A stretch of DNA of 64,000 nucleotides from Mariprofundus sp. UBA1536 (GCA_002323245.1 DCPU01000025.1:62001-126000); one strand, 5' to 3'. Shown: positions 15,608 to 26,252, counted from the first letter of the stretch. Program-made: numbers and translations. The notes: a model not told the origin generated them from the letters alone.

Positions 15608-18459
15608 TGATTGAGCTGACTGAAGTTCAAAAAGAGCACAACGCCTCACCATCGCGTGAGGTCGCGCTAGTATTCGAGATGTTATTCACCAACGGTAAAA
15701 ATGTGGCCGGCAAAAATGACTTCTACTTCTCAACCCACCCACGCGAAGCTTTTGTGGACGGTGCCGTAGCTGCCTTACCACCACCTGAGCGCTGGTACGC
15801 CAATTTGGATGCACGTAAAATTTCATCGCTGGGGCAAAGCATTGATGATGCTTCGGGTGTATCCAGCATCAGCGGTATGACTATCCCGCTTCCGGATGTT
15901 GAGCAATGGGTCTCGGATATCATCAAAGCGTGTGACGAAGCAGGATACGGGCTTAATCGTCAGCTTTGCGATATGTATATCCTTGATTTGGGCGATTCAT
16001 GGGATGACAAGCTCAAGCTTGAGCGTCAACAAATCTGCAATGTCAGAAAGTTAAACGGCGTGTATGTCATCGAGACCAAAGATGTGCAGCGCGCAGCGCG
16101 TGAAAAAGTCATGGTTGGCCATGAGGGGCTATTGGCAGTTAATATTGATGATGTAAGCACATCGCTGTCAGTGGTTCGTTTTCCGGATGGTGGATTCCCT
16201 TTTGTAGCGGGATCATCGGCATTGCTGGTCGATGACGAAGCCATCAAGGTGACAGAAGCCCCTGTCCTGAGCCTTGATGGACATATACTGACGTTTAACA
16301 ATTTAGTGCGCCATGCCTTTGGCACCACCGCAGCACCCCATGATGCAGAAACAAATGTCAAGGAGCTGCCGTATTTAATCGGCAATCAAATTGATATTGC
16401 CATGCAATTGTTATCAGGATTTAAGCCTGCTGCGGCAGGTTATTACGAAATTGCCTATCGAGATGTTTATGCCTATCATTATTGGGGAAACTGGGGCGGC
16501 GGATGGTATCAGGATCGAGCAGTTGTTTCTCTGCCTGCTGGTTCTCCCGCCCCAGTATCAGATCCCACGCCTGTTGCGCCATATTTCTGGAGCCCTGCGC
16601 CTGGCACCGAAGGGAATAAATGGGATTACACGCTGGTTGTAGCTAATCAATCTTATCTTGAATGGGTGCCTTCTGTCCCGTCCTTCTTTTTGCCGGATCA
16701 TTGGCATGCTGGCATGAGCGTTGAGCATCATATCAATTTACAAGGTTGGAGCGCCGTGCAAGACCAAATCGCAGCCACCGACCTTGCTGCCACTGATATC
16801 AGACCAAGCGAAGAACATTTGTTTACTGAAGGTGTAGTTGCCAAGACCTATATTGAGCAATACATCTTTCAACCAATGGGTTTGCGCATGTTTGCCCAGG
16901 GTGATGGCCGCCTTGGCTTGTTGGCCAAAAAAGACATCTCCCAGCAGCCAGTGCCGGATCAGGCATCACAGGGCAATTACGAAAACAGAGTATTGGATTT
17001 GGATACGGTCATTAGCTGGGGCGATTTGGAACTGCTGCGCGATGGCACGTTGATGAGTACAGGCACCCTAAGCTATGACCGGGTCCCTCGTATCGGCGGG
17101 GAATTGCGCCGCAACCCTGTGTTCTTCGATAGTGCGGCTTCAGAAAAGCACGGCAAAGGCCGGCACTATAAGCTCGAAGCGCCAGGCTTGATATCGAGCA
17201 ACAAAGACGCAGTCAAAGCTGCTTTTATTCGTACCGCCCGCACATTGCAACGCTACGCCAGCCCGCCGCGTTTTATCACGGTCAAAGCCCTGCCTATGAT
17301 GGCGGTTTATAATATTGGTGATGATTTGCGTGTGCGCCTGCCAGAACATGACCCGCTCACTGGCCAGGACTTAAATCAGTGTTTTGAGATCCTTGAGCGC
17401 AAGTTTAACCCCTCAAGTTTATCTGTTGATTTCACCCTGATTTCGCAAACAGAACGTGGTTATGTGGTTCCAAGGTTTAAATATGAATCCATTTATGCCG
17501 ATAGTGCTTTTTTGGATGGCCTGGACAATGTGGATGTGCCTGCAGCGCGCAATCTGGTGCTCATCAACCCAGGCGGCAACGGCATGGCCCTTACCGCAGG
17601 TGACTGGTTCATCCCTAGCGGTGACGGCAATGTTTATACAATGTCTGGCACCTGGACCCTGGCTGGCTCGGTCAGAGTATTCTGCTCTGGTGAGATTTAT
17701 ATACCGCCAAGCACGACGATCAACGGGGTAGGTCGTGGCGGCCAGTATGATGGTTATGCTTCTGTGGGCGCAGCTGGCACAGATGGCCAATGGCGCACTG
17801 TATATGAACGCGGTGAGCGACATTACTCATTCAAATACCCGCTGGGTTATTGTGTGCTCAAAGCAGCAACTGGTGAATGGGGTGCGGTCAAGCGCGGCCG
17901 CGTGGCACCAGGCAGCTACAATCCCAATGCAGGCGCTTTTGATATCGTTGCAAAGCGTAAGGATAACACAGGCAAGGTCACCGCTTTGGCAGGTGTTCCT
18001 AACCTTTCTTTGGCTGGTGCACGTGGGGGCAGAGGAGCCGATGGTATCGATAACCAAACTGCAGGTCGTCGCGGTGTGGCCGCGCGCTGGGCAATTACGA
18101 ATGGTTTCGCGTTCTTTAGACCTGGTGCCTTGCAGCCGAATGTGCAGCTTCAGGCCCTAGCTCCGGGTGAGGGCGGTGCTGGCCTGCTAATCGTGGCGCG
18201 TCGGGTTGTCTGCGAGGGTGACATTAACCTCGCGGGCGGCACTGGCTCTCTAGCGAAAGCTATCAATTCAGCCCGTTTGGAAATGGATGTAGATGGCTGC
18301 AACAACTTTGAAACCTATCAGTTTCGTACTGGTGCCAGTGGCGCCGGTGGTGCCGGCGCTTTGGTTATCATTTCCGAAGCCGACCCGCTTAAAGGCATTC
18401 ATCTTCAAAATGCAAATCTCAGCGTGGCCAATGGCTACGCATTTCAGGAGCTTATCTAA
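15607..18459 (+). CDS. Large tail tip / host-specificity protein
   Basis: 950 residues. The first 250 residues show a beta-rich domain (ALVFEMLFTNGKNV, SGVSSISGMTIPLPDVEQW, GLNRQLCDMYILDLGD) comparable to tail hub proteins. The middle (about 380-640) has LFTEGVVAKTYIEQYIFQPMGLRMFAQ and VKALPMMAVYNIGDDLRVRLPEHDP, a pattern seen in tail tip proteins of transposable siphophages. From about residue 640 to the end it is Gly/Ala-rich with GARGGRGADG, AGGTGSLAK and GASGAGGAGALVI, like the glycine-rich pili-like or fibre stalk of tail tips. It probably forms the central tip spike and contacts the receptor. The exact family is uncertain. Confidence 0.7.
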   Translation: MIELTEVQKEHNASPSREVALVFEMLFTNGKNVAGKNDFYFSTHPREAFVDGAVAALPPPERWYANLDARKISSLGQSIDDASGVSSISGMTIPLPDVEQWVSDIIKACDEAGYGLNRQLCDMYILDLGDSWDDKLKLERQQICNVRKLNGVYVIETKDVQRAAREKVMVGHEGLLAVNIDDVSTSLSVVRFPDGGFPFVAGSSALLVDDEAIKVTEAPVLSLDGHILTFNNLVRHAFGTTAAPHDAETNVKELPYLIGNQIDIAMQLLSGFKPAAAGYYEIAYRDVYAYHYWGNWGGGWYQDRAVVSLPAGSPAPVSDPTPVAPYFWSPAPGTEGNKWDYTLVVANQSYLEWVPSVPSFFLPDHWHAGMSVEHHINLQGWSAVQDQIAATDLAATDIRPSEEHLFTEGVVAKTYIEQYIFQPMGLRMFAQGDGRLGLLAKKDISQQPVPDQASQGNYENRVLDLDTVISWGDLELLRDGTLMSTGTLSYDRVPRIGGELRRNPVFFDSAASEKHGKGRHYKLEAPGLISSNKDAVKAAFIRTARTLQRYASPPRFITVKALPMMAVYNIGDDLRVRLPEHDPLTGQDLNQCFEILERKFNPSSLSVDFTLISQTERGYVVPRFKYESIYADSAFLDGLDNVDVPAARNLVLINPGGNGMALTAGDWFIPSGDGNVYTMSGTWTLAGSVRVFCSGEIYIPPSTTINGVGRGGQYDGYASVGAAGTDGQWRTVYERGERHYSFKYPLGYCVLKAATGEWGAVKRGRVAPGSYNPNAGAFDIVAKRKDNTGKVTALAGVPNLSLAGARGGRGADGIDNQTAGRRGVAARWAITNGFAFFRPGALQPNVQLQALAPGEGGAGLLIVARRVVCEGDINLAGGTGSLAKAINSARLEMDVDGCNNFETYQFRTGASGAGGAGALVIISEADPLKGIHLQNANLSVANGYAFQELI

Positions 18460-20219
18460 TGGCTATTCAACTCGAAACTCCAGCACACGGCAGCCCGGCA
18501 CCATCACCCAAAAAACTCAAAGCTGACCTCCAATCTGACCTCCAAACGATTGAGGACATGCTCAATCAGCTCACCAGCCAGAAGCTGCATAAGCTGTATG
18601 CTACGCGCATCAATACCAATGAAATTATGACCGACCAGGGCTTAATTAACCTTCTCGGTCTTCTTGTTGCCAACAACACTACTCTGGCGACATCCATCGG
18701 CGCAGGTGCTGAGGCCGATTTGTCAGCCCTCGGTCTTGATGCATTTAAATTGCTCAGCGGGGGTGCTGCGCTCTTTGAAGTCGATAAAGACAGAGGATTG
18801 CTTGGGCTGGTAAGCAATGTGGCTAGTCCAATGACTGAAATTACCGGCAAACGATCAATGATTGATCCTTATCCAAGTGCAGACATTCAGCCGACATTGG
18901 TAACGCTTACGCATGCCGCTGCGGGATACGATCAATACAAAATTGACGGCACTGTTGCTGGTGATGTATCTGGCCTATGGTATATTGATAGCGTTGGCTC
19001 TTTTGTCGTGCATGCTAGCGCCCCCACGTATATTTATGTTCGCACTGTGTCAGGCGGAGATGCGCCGCTTACAGATGGGTTTATCTATGCCGCGCGCCCT
19101 GAGGGGAAATACAGTGGTAAATTGACTTTTGAACGCGCATCAGGCGCAGTTTATATGGATCCTCTCGACGGATTAGATAAAGTCGCAGCCCCCAATGAGC
19201 CGCGCTATGCGCGCGCCCAGAATGGAAGAATAATGCTTCGGCACGAGTCCATTGGCTCGACGAACTTGATTCGCCGTAGTGAAGACCTTGACACAGCCCC
19301 CTGGGTTAAGCGTGGTGTAGCTACAGTTGATGCAAGTGCTGTGCCTGCGCCATTTGCGGGTAAAACTATGCAGCTTGTCAGTGGCTTGTCTTCTGGTATG
19401 GGGGATAGTGATGTGTTCCAGGATATAGCGTCATCCAATTTTATGGAAAGGCATGAACCATCGCTCTACTTAATGCAAGATTCAATAACGAGCCCGACTG
19501 GCAGCATTAGGCTGGAGAATGGAGCAATTGCTGGTCCGGGGAAGTGGAAGATTAACATGGCGCTGGTTAGCTCAGAATCTCCTGAGCGAATCACAAGAGA
19601 CCACCATGCCGTCACCGTGGTTACAGAGTTTTTATCTTCCCCATCAGGCGCAATCCGTTTGAAGATTATGTCTGATGATAATGTTGCGACCTCTGCATAT
19701 GTGACCGGCGTCGGTGTCGAGCCTAAAGCATACACATCATCATATATCCCGAACGATTCTGATATACTCACATCAACCAGAGCTTCAGATGGCTTTATGA
19801 GCCTAAAGCAAGCTGGGAATGTGCTAATTAGTGGTGCACCGTGTTCATTTGTGATTGAGTTTAGTGTCGACGCTCTGGTGCCTGATAGTCAATTCCTGCT
19901 AAAACTTGGTAGTTATTTAGACGATAAAAACTTCATTGAGTTGCGCGGTGGCAATCTGTGGGTGATTCTTGGTTCGTGTGCCTTTTTTGTTAGTCAAGCA
20001 GTTACAGGGCTAACTGCGCGACGCGTGCACAAGCTTATTGTTACGCAGGGGCAATCAAGCGTCCGGTGTTACCTGGATGGCAGGAAAGTGCGTGACGTTC
20101 CAGTGGGTCAGCACAATGCCCTGCCATCCGGACCGATAAAAATCGGGGATGGGTTTAACGGCTTCATCAATTTTAAAATATATGACTTCGAGCTATCCGA
20201 AGCAGAAGCGAGGGCATGA
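18459..20219 (+). CDS. Tail fibre / receptor-binding protein with LamG-like C-terminal domain
   Basis: 586 residues. A short N-terminal part (1-120) is helical and Leu-rich and likely attaches to the tail tip. A central beta domain follows, and the stretch SIGSTNLIRRSEDLDTAPW (about 264-282) is the start of the carbohydrate-binding type module common in phage fibres. Residues about 440-580 resemble a concanavalin/laminin-G jelly roll (SFVIEFSVDAL, NFIELRGGNLWVILG, HKLIVTQGQSSVRCYLDGRKV, PIKIGDGFNGFINFKIYDFELS). This module usually binds polysaccharide. The preceding gene's stop overlaps its ATG. Such adhesins vary quickly, so the host target cannot be named. Confidence 0.72.
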   Translation: MAIQLETPAHGSPAPSPKKLKADLQSDLQTIEDMLNQLTSQKLHKLYATRINTNEIMTDQGLINLLGLLVANNTTLATSIGAGAEADLSALGLDAFKLLSGGAALFEVDKDRGLLGLVSNVASPMTEITGKRSMIDPYPSADIQPTLVTLTHAAAGYDQYKIDGTVAGDVSGLWYIDSVGSFVVHASAPTYIYVRTVSGGDAPLTDGFIYAARPEGKYSGKLTFERASGAVYMDPLDGLDKVAAPNEPRYARAQNGRIMLRHESIGSTNLIRRSEDLDTAPWVKRGVATVDASAVPAPFAGKTMQLVSGLSSGMGDSDVFQDIASSNFMERHEPSLYLMQDSITSPTGSIRLENGAIAGPGKWKINMALVSSESPERITRDHHAVTVVTEFLSSPSGAIRLKIMSDDNVATSAYVTGVGVEPKAYTSSYIPNDSDILTSTRASDGFMSLKQAGNVLISGAPCSFVIEFSVDALVPDSQFLLKLGSYLDDKNFIELRGGNLWVILGSCAFFVSQAVTGLTARRVHKLIVTQGQSSVRCYLDGRKVRDVPVGQHNALPSGPIKIGDGFNGFINFKIYDFELSEAEARA

Positions 20220-20597
20220 GTGATGTATGATATAGCGACGTACTCAAACGAGACAGTAGCGTTGTTGGCAGAAGCGCCGGCATCGTTGAAACAATTTGAT
20301 GATGAAGGCAACTTTGTAAAGCTAACGATTGCCAAGCTTGACACTATTCGGCTTGGCGCCGAAACGATCTCAGTCGTTCGTTGTGATGAATCAACGGCCC
20401 GTGAGCTTGCAGCGCTGGCGCATTTATCGATTTTCGCGAAAGTGCCAATGGGAGAAGATGTGTATGCAGCGATGAGCGCAAGTAATAAACTCACCTGGGA
20501 TAGGATTATCAATGGCAAAGCGCGAATCTACACCGATGAAAATGGTGCGGCGTTGGCTGCAGCGATCGCGCCGCAAATCAGCGCATTTTTATCATGA
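20220..20597 (+). CDS. Small phage protein next to the tail fibre
   Basis: 125 residues, soluble and alpha/beta, directly after the fibre gene (start GTG 20220 or ATG 20223, with GAGGGCATGAG upstream). It holds short strands (TIAKLDTIRLGAETISVVRCDE) and a helix ending ITIPQISAFL-like at the C-terminus (APQISAFLS). No family is recognised. Position suggests a fibre-assembly chaperone, but the sequence alone does not show it. It overlaps the methylase remnant by four bases (ATGATAA). Confidence 0.5.
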   Translation: MMYDIATYSNETVALLAEAPASLKQFDDEGNFVKLTIAKLDTIRLGAETISVVRCDESTARELAALAHLSIFAKVPMGEDVYAAMSASNKLTWDRIINGKARIYTDENGAALAAAIAPQISAFLS

Positions 20598-20791
20598 TAA
20601 ATACCCTGGATAGGCGGCAAAGGTCGTTTAGTGAAAGATATCCTGCCTATATTCCCCAAACACACATTGGAGCCGTCTGTGGTGCTGCAGCGCTGCTATT
20701 TGCAAAGGTTAAATCCAAGTGTGAAGTACTCAATGATATCAATGGCGACTTGATTAATAAAAGAGCTGAAGATTACCTACACATTGCCTAA
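20594..20791 (+). pseudogene. D12-class DNA adenine methyltransferase, N-terminal fragment
   Basis: 65 residues that keep the beginning of a Dam/D12 enzyme: YIPQTHIGAVCGAAALLFAKV is the altered form of the SAM-binding F-x-G-x-G-A motif and CEVLNDINGDLINKR is the next conserved block (NDIN). The catalytic DPPY and the rest (about 200 residues) are absent. The second Gly of motif I is changed (VCGAAALLF). Mu-like phages often carry such a methylase near the right end, which here marks the truncation point. Confidence 0.7.
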
Positions 20792-20856
20792 AGGCAGCCA
20801 AGGCAAAAACACTGGTGAACTGTTGATTTGGAACTGGTAAGCTGAGCTAGCATGAA

Positions 20857-20894
20857 GCTGATTCTGAAACCACGTTTCACATTGTGTAATCAGC
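20857..20894. repeat. Nested inverted repeat near prophage right end
   Basis: Outer arms GCTGATT and AATCAGC (7 bp, perfect) enclose an inner perfect palindrome TGAAAC-CAC-GTTTCA. It lies 65 bases beyond the methylase remnant. Candidates are a transposase or regulator binding site at the phage end. Confidence 0.6.
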
Positions 20895-20995
20895 ATATAA
20901 AGTGTTTATCGCACGTTTAAGCAGTAATTTATCAAACGCGGCATCAAAACGAACCAAAAAGCTGCCCCTCAATAGCTATGAATTTCCTGCGCTTT

Positions 20996-21045
20996 GCCTA
21001 TTGAAAATGGGCGCGTGTTACTGCGCCTATCCATTTTCAATAGGC
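20996..21045. repeat. 15-bp perfect stem palindrome with imperfect outer arms
   Basis: GCCTATTGAAAATGG pairs with CCATTTTCAATAGGC around a 20-base loop that itself holds GCGC/GCGC. The flanks CCCCTCAATAGCTATG and CATAGCTATAACAGGGGG extend the symmetry to about 20971-21075. No open frame lies inside. The form suggests a miniature inverted-repeat element or a strong folded RNA upstream of polA. Confidence 0.75.
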
Positions 21046-21103
21046 AAGACTGCGGCATAGCTATAACAGGGGGAGGGTTGCCCCTTCGCTAAATACTTTG
21101 CGA

Positions 21104-21123
21104 AACTTCGCGTCCTTCGCGGT
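21104..21123 (+). repeat. Dispersed 20-bp repeat, copy 1
   Basis: AACTTCGCGTCCTTCGCGGT is present here upstream of polA and again at 24154-24173 downstream of polA, same orientation. Short repeats of this type are common between genes in many bacteria. Each copy can fold on itself (TTCGCG / CGCG). Confidence 0.75.
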
Positions 21124-21205
21124 TTAAAATATGTATAAATTGAACCGTTGACCAATACGTAGATAACCACATCATTGGAACACTTCATTATCCCAAGGAT
21201 GCCCC

Positions 21206-23977
21206 ATGCCGCATTTAGTTCTTATCGATGGCCCCAACTATGTGTTTCGGGCATTTCATGCCGTTAAACACAATCTGAGCAACTCCAAAGGCCAGCCGAC
21301 CAATGCGGTGTTTGGGTATGTGCAAATGGTGCGCGGGATTATTAAGGATTTGAAGCCCACGCATGTGGCTGTGGTCTTTGACCCTAAAGGTGGAACTTTT
21401 CGTAATGCAATGTATGCCGAATACAAAGCCCATCGGCCGCCCATGCCTGAGGATTTGGCAGCACAGTGGCAGTATGTGTTTGATGTAACTGATGGTTTTA
21501 ATTTGCCGCGTGTGTGTGTGGAAAATTATGAGGCCGATGATGTGATTGCTACATTAGCCAGGCAAGCTGAGGCCAAAGGTTGGGATGTGACCATTGTCTC
21601 CACCGATAAAGATTTGATGCAGTTGGTGGGCGATAAGATTTGGATGCTCGATACCATGCGCCGCAAAGAATATGGCGCGGACGAAGTGATGGAGAAATGG
21701 GGTGTTGGCCCTGATCGTATTCAAGACTTGTTGGCGCTCTCCGGTGATTCTGCTGACAATATTCCGGGTGTGCCAGGCATTGGTCCGAAAACAGCAGTGG
21801 AACTTTTGAATGCGTATGGTGATTTGGAAGGCATCTTAACGCATGCCCATGAAATCAAACAAAATAAACGCCGAGAAAATCTCATTGAATTTGCCGAGAT
21901 AGCCCGTTTGTCTTACAACTTGGTGGCTTTGGATGAGCAAACGCCGCTGCCTATCACCCTTGATGATTTGATTGTGCAACAACCCAACCGTGAAGTGTTA
22001 ACCAAACTGTTTGCAGAACTGGAGTTTCGCAGGCTCACTGCCGAGTTTGCCGATGCATCGATTTCTGATGTTACCGCAACTGCACCAGATGTGCTTGAAG
22101 ATGAGGCCAGTGACCATGTGGACCATGAAGTTGCTGATTTGGGAGAACCAAGCTCTGCAAAAGGGCTGGTGACGTATGTAGTGGATGATGAGGAGAAATT
22201 GGCGCAATTGATTAGCGCTTTGGAAGAAGCTGACTTGATCGCTGTGGATACCGAAACCACTTCGCTAAATGTGCACGATGCAGCTTTGGTGGGTTTATCT
22301 TTTTCGGTCAAGGCTGGCGAAGGCTGGTATGTGCCCGTGGGTCATCGCGCTGCTGATTTGCTCAGCGAATCGCCCAAGCAGTTGGCCAAAGAGTTGGTAC
22401 TAAACGCTCTGAAACCTGTCTTGGAAAGTGAAAAGCATCGTAAATGTTTGCAACACGCCAAATACGATTTACAAATTCTACGCACTGAAGATATCCAGCT
22501 TGCTGGCATTGCATACGACACCATGCTGCTTGCTTATGTGCTTGAGCCAGGTCAAGCCGTGGGCATGGATAAATTGGCGCTGAAATACCTTAACCATCAA
22601 TGTATCCCTTTTGAGGACGTGGCAGGCAAAGGCGTGAAACAAATTACTTTTGATTTGGTGGACGTGCCGCAAGCAGCCATTTATGCAGCAGAAGATGCAG
22701 AAGTGACGTTGCGCTTGTGCGCCAAGTTGCTAGCAGAAGCCAATGGGCGCTTGGTGCGTCATGACGAGATTGAGTTACCATTGTCTTTGGTGTTGGCCGA
22801 TATGGAGTGGGTTGGGGCATATGTGGATGCGGCGCAACTGGCCACACTCTCCAAAGTATTTGGTGAACGCATTGAAACCTTGGAGAAGCAAATTTATTTG
22901 GCTGCAGGCGAAGATTTTAATGTGCGCTCGCCCAAGCAGTTGGGTGTATTGCTCTTTGAAACCTTGGGTCTAGAGGGTGGTAAAAAAACCAAGTCGGGTC
23001 AGTGGGCAACAGGGCAAGATGTGTTGGAAAAATTGGCGGAAGAGCATGAAGTGCCGAGTTTGATTGTGGAATCGCGCGGTTTATCGAAATTGAAATCGAC
23101 TTACACCGATGCCCTGCAAAAAATAATTAACAACAAAACCAAACGGGTGCATACATCTTACAATCAAGCGGTAACCACCACTGGCCGTTTGTCTTCGACC
23201 AATCCTAACCTACAAAACATTCCTATTCGCAGCACCGAAGGCCGTGAGATTCGCAAAGCGTTTGTCGCTGAAGCGGGACACAAGCTTATTGCTGCCGATT
23301 ACTCGCAAATTGAATTGCGTTTGATGGCGCATTTTTCAGGTGATGCAGTGCTTAAAAAAGCATTTGCTGATGGCCTGGATATTCATGCTGCCACTGCTGC
23401 AGCTGTGAATCAGATTCCGCTGGAAGAAGTAAGCGGTGAAATGCGCCGTCGGGCTAAGGCTGTGAATTTTGGTATTTTATATGGCATGAGTGCGTTTGGT
23501 TTGGCCAAGCAGCTCAATGTTAGCCGTGGCGAAGCCAAAGCCTTTATTGAAGCCTATTTTGCGCAATACCCAAGCGTGCAAACATTTATGGATATCACCC
23601 TGGAAAAAGCCCGTAAGCAAGGTTACGTGGAAACGCTGCTTGGGCATTGGGTGTTTGTGCACGATATCAACAGTAGCAACAAAATGATGCAAGCTTATGC
23701 AGAGCGCACCGCCATCAATGCACCGTTGCAGGGTTCAGCTGCAGACATCATTAAAGTCGCGATGATTCATTTGCAAAAACGCCTCAAAGCAGAAGAGCCA
23801 AAAGCTTCATTGATTATGCAGGTGCATGATGAATTGATTGTGGAATGCCCCGATGCTGATGTGGAACGGGTTTCGAAGTTGATTAAAGACGTGATGGAAG
23901 CTGCGGTGACATTGGATGTGCCTTTGATTGCGGATATTGCTTCGGCAGATAGTTGGTTTGGAGCGCACGAACTGTAG
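21206..23977 (+). CDS. polA: DNA polymerase I
   Basis: 923 residues, normal for a three-domain Pol I. Residues 1-260: 5' nuclease with YEADDVIATLA, STDKDLMQL and the helix-hairpin-helix GIPGVPGIGPKTAVELL-like stretch (visible as VPGIGPKTAVELL). Residues about 320-510: 3'-5' exonuclease with its DTETTS motif (about 348), so proofreading residues look intact. Residues 520-923: polymerase with motif A DYSQIELRLMAH (about 697), the O-helix RRRAKAVNFGILYGMSAFG, and motif C VHDELIVE (about 872). It fills gaps and removes RNA primers. ATG 21206 has AAGGAT upstream. Single gene, isolated by palindromic intergenic sequence on both sides. Confidence 0.97.
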   Translation: MPHLVLIDGPNYVFRAFHAVKHNLSNSKGQPTNAVFGYVQMVRGIIKDLKPTHVAVVFDPKGGTFRNAMYAEYKAHRPPMPEDLAAQWQYVFDVTDGFNLPRVCVENYEADDVIATLARQAEAKGWDVTIVSTDKDLMQLVGDKIWMLDTMRRKEYGADEVMEKWGVGPDRIQDLLALSGDSADNIPGVPGIGPKTAVELLNAYGDLEGILTHAHEIKQNKRRENLIEFAEIARLSYNLVALDEQTPLPITLDDLIVQQPNREVLTKLFAELEFRRLTAEFADASISDVTATAPDVLEDEASDHVDHEVADLGEPSSAKGLVTYVVDDEEKLAQLISALEEADLIAVDTETTSLNVHDAALVGLSFSVKAGEGWYVPVGHRAADLLSESPKQLAKELVLNALKPVLESEKHRKCLQHAKYDLQILRTEDIQLAGIAYDTMLLAYVLEPGQAVGMDKLALKYLNHQCIPFEDVAGKGVKQITFDLVDVPQAAIYAAEDAEVTLRLCAKLLAEANGRLVRHDEIELPLSLVLADMEWVGAYVDAAQLATLSKVFGERIETLEKQIYLAAGEDFNVRSPKQLGVLLFETLGLEGGKKTKSGQWATGQDVLEKLAEEHEVPSLIVESRGLSKLKSTYTDALQKIINNKTKRVHTSYNQAVTTTGRLSSTNPNLQNIPIRSTEGREIRKAFVAEAGHKLIAADYSQIELRLMAHFSGDAVLKKAFADGLDIHAATAAAVNQIPLEEVSGEMRRRAKAVNFGILYGMSAFGLAKQLNVSRGEAKAFIEAYFAQYPSVQTFMDITLEKARKQGYVETLLGHWVFVHDINSSNKMMQAYAERTAINAPLQGSAADIIKVAMIHLQKRLKAEEPKASLIMQVHDELIVECPDADVERVSKLIKDVMEAAVTLDVPLIADIASADSWFGAHEL

Positions 23978-24051
23978 TACGTTCGTTCATGGTGGATGAC
24001 GCCACTTTTGGGCGCACGAAGTGCGGGGCTTGCCCTGAAAGGCAAGATGCA

Positions 24052-24127
24052 TTGAATCAAAACGCCTTGAATCAAAACCGCCCCTTAAACTTTGGTGTTT
24101 TTCCTTCAGGTACCAAAGAAACAAGGG
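24052..24127. repeat. Tandem 12-mer and imperfect palindrome downstream of polA
   Basis: TTGAATCAAAAC is present twice (24052-24063 and 24067-24078). It is followed by a long interrupted stem in which CCCCTT and CTTTGGT pair with ACCAAAG and AAGGGG (24081-24127). A smaller CTTGCC/GGCAAG hairpin precedes it at 24029-24046. No coding potential is seen in 23978-24180. Confidence 0.55.
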
Positions 24128-24153
24128 GGGATTCCCATTGAAATCCTTAGCGT

Positions 24154-24173
24154 AACTTCGCGTCCTTCGCGGT
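24154..24173 (+). repeat. Dispersed 20-bp repeat, copy 2
   Basis: Exact second copy of AACTTCGCGTCCTTCGCGGT, just before the terminator shared by polA and thiC. Confidence 0.75.
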
Positions 24174-24187
24174 GAAAATAAAGCATA

Positions 24188-24227
24188 AAAAAAGCCACCC
24201 TAAGGTTTCACCAAGGCTGGCTTTTTT
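24188..24227. terminator. Bidirectional terminator between polA and thiC
   Basis: AAAAAAGCCA pairs with TGGCTTTTTT, with a 20-base loop that has an additional short internal pairing (CC/GG). A and T runs flank both sides, so it can end polA on the plus strand and thiC on the minus strand. Confidence 0.85.
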
Positions 24228-24242
24228 GTGGTGCTTTAAGAC

Positions 24243-26129
<1,887 letters not shown>

Positions 26130-26252
26130 TTAAAAAATGATAGGGCGTAATCATAGCCATCTTGGCTCCGAATATATAGACAATAATCGTAAGCCTATAC
26201 GCATTTGCGAATAAAATTTGCAAATCAAATGATGTTTTTCAACTATAGGCAG

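Larger units (their letters stand above)
2199..20791 (+). mobile_element. Truncated Mu-like (transposable) prophage, late module only
   Basis: Sixteen to eighteen consecutive plus-strand genes match the order of the Mu-like head operon: DUF935 portal, MuF, gpG, I protease, decoration protein, gpT, DUF1320. A siphovirus-like tail block follows (tail tube, frameshifted chaperones, tape measure, tail tip, fibre). The arrangement is that of transposable phages with flexible tails such as B3/D3112 rather than contractile Mu itself: no sheath, baseplate or gpD-like genes are seen. Missing are the repressor, transposase A, target factor B, early genes, endolysin/holin, terminase small subunit and most of the large subunit. 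The left limit is set at the Mor-like fragment and the right limit at the methylase remnant. True attachment ends were not identified. Most structural reading frames are intact. Confidence 0.88.
20792..21205. other. Noncoding junction between phage remnant and polA, rich in palindromes
   Basis: No gene is seen. Contents: a nested inverted repeat (20857-20894), a long palindrome (20996-21045) with extra imperfect arms (about 20971-21075), and a copy of a 20-base dispersed repeat at 21104-21123, then the polA leader. The bases 20860-20960 show recurrent TTTATC and CGTTT motifs that could be transposase-binding sites of a phage right end, but this cannot be proven by eye. Confidence 0.55.

Noticed and set aside
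23953..24141. 62-codon frame after polA
   Set aside because: It overlaps the end of polA and runs through repeats and palindromes with no start signal or family.
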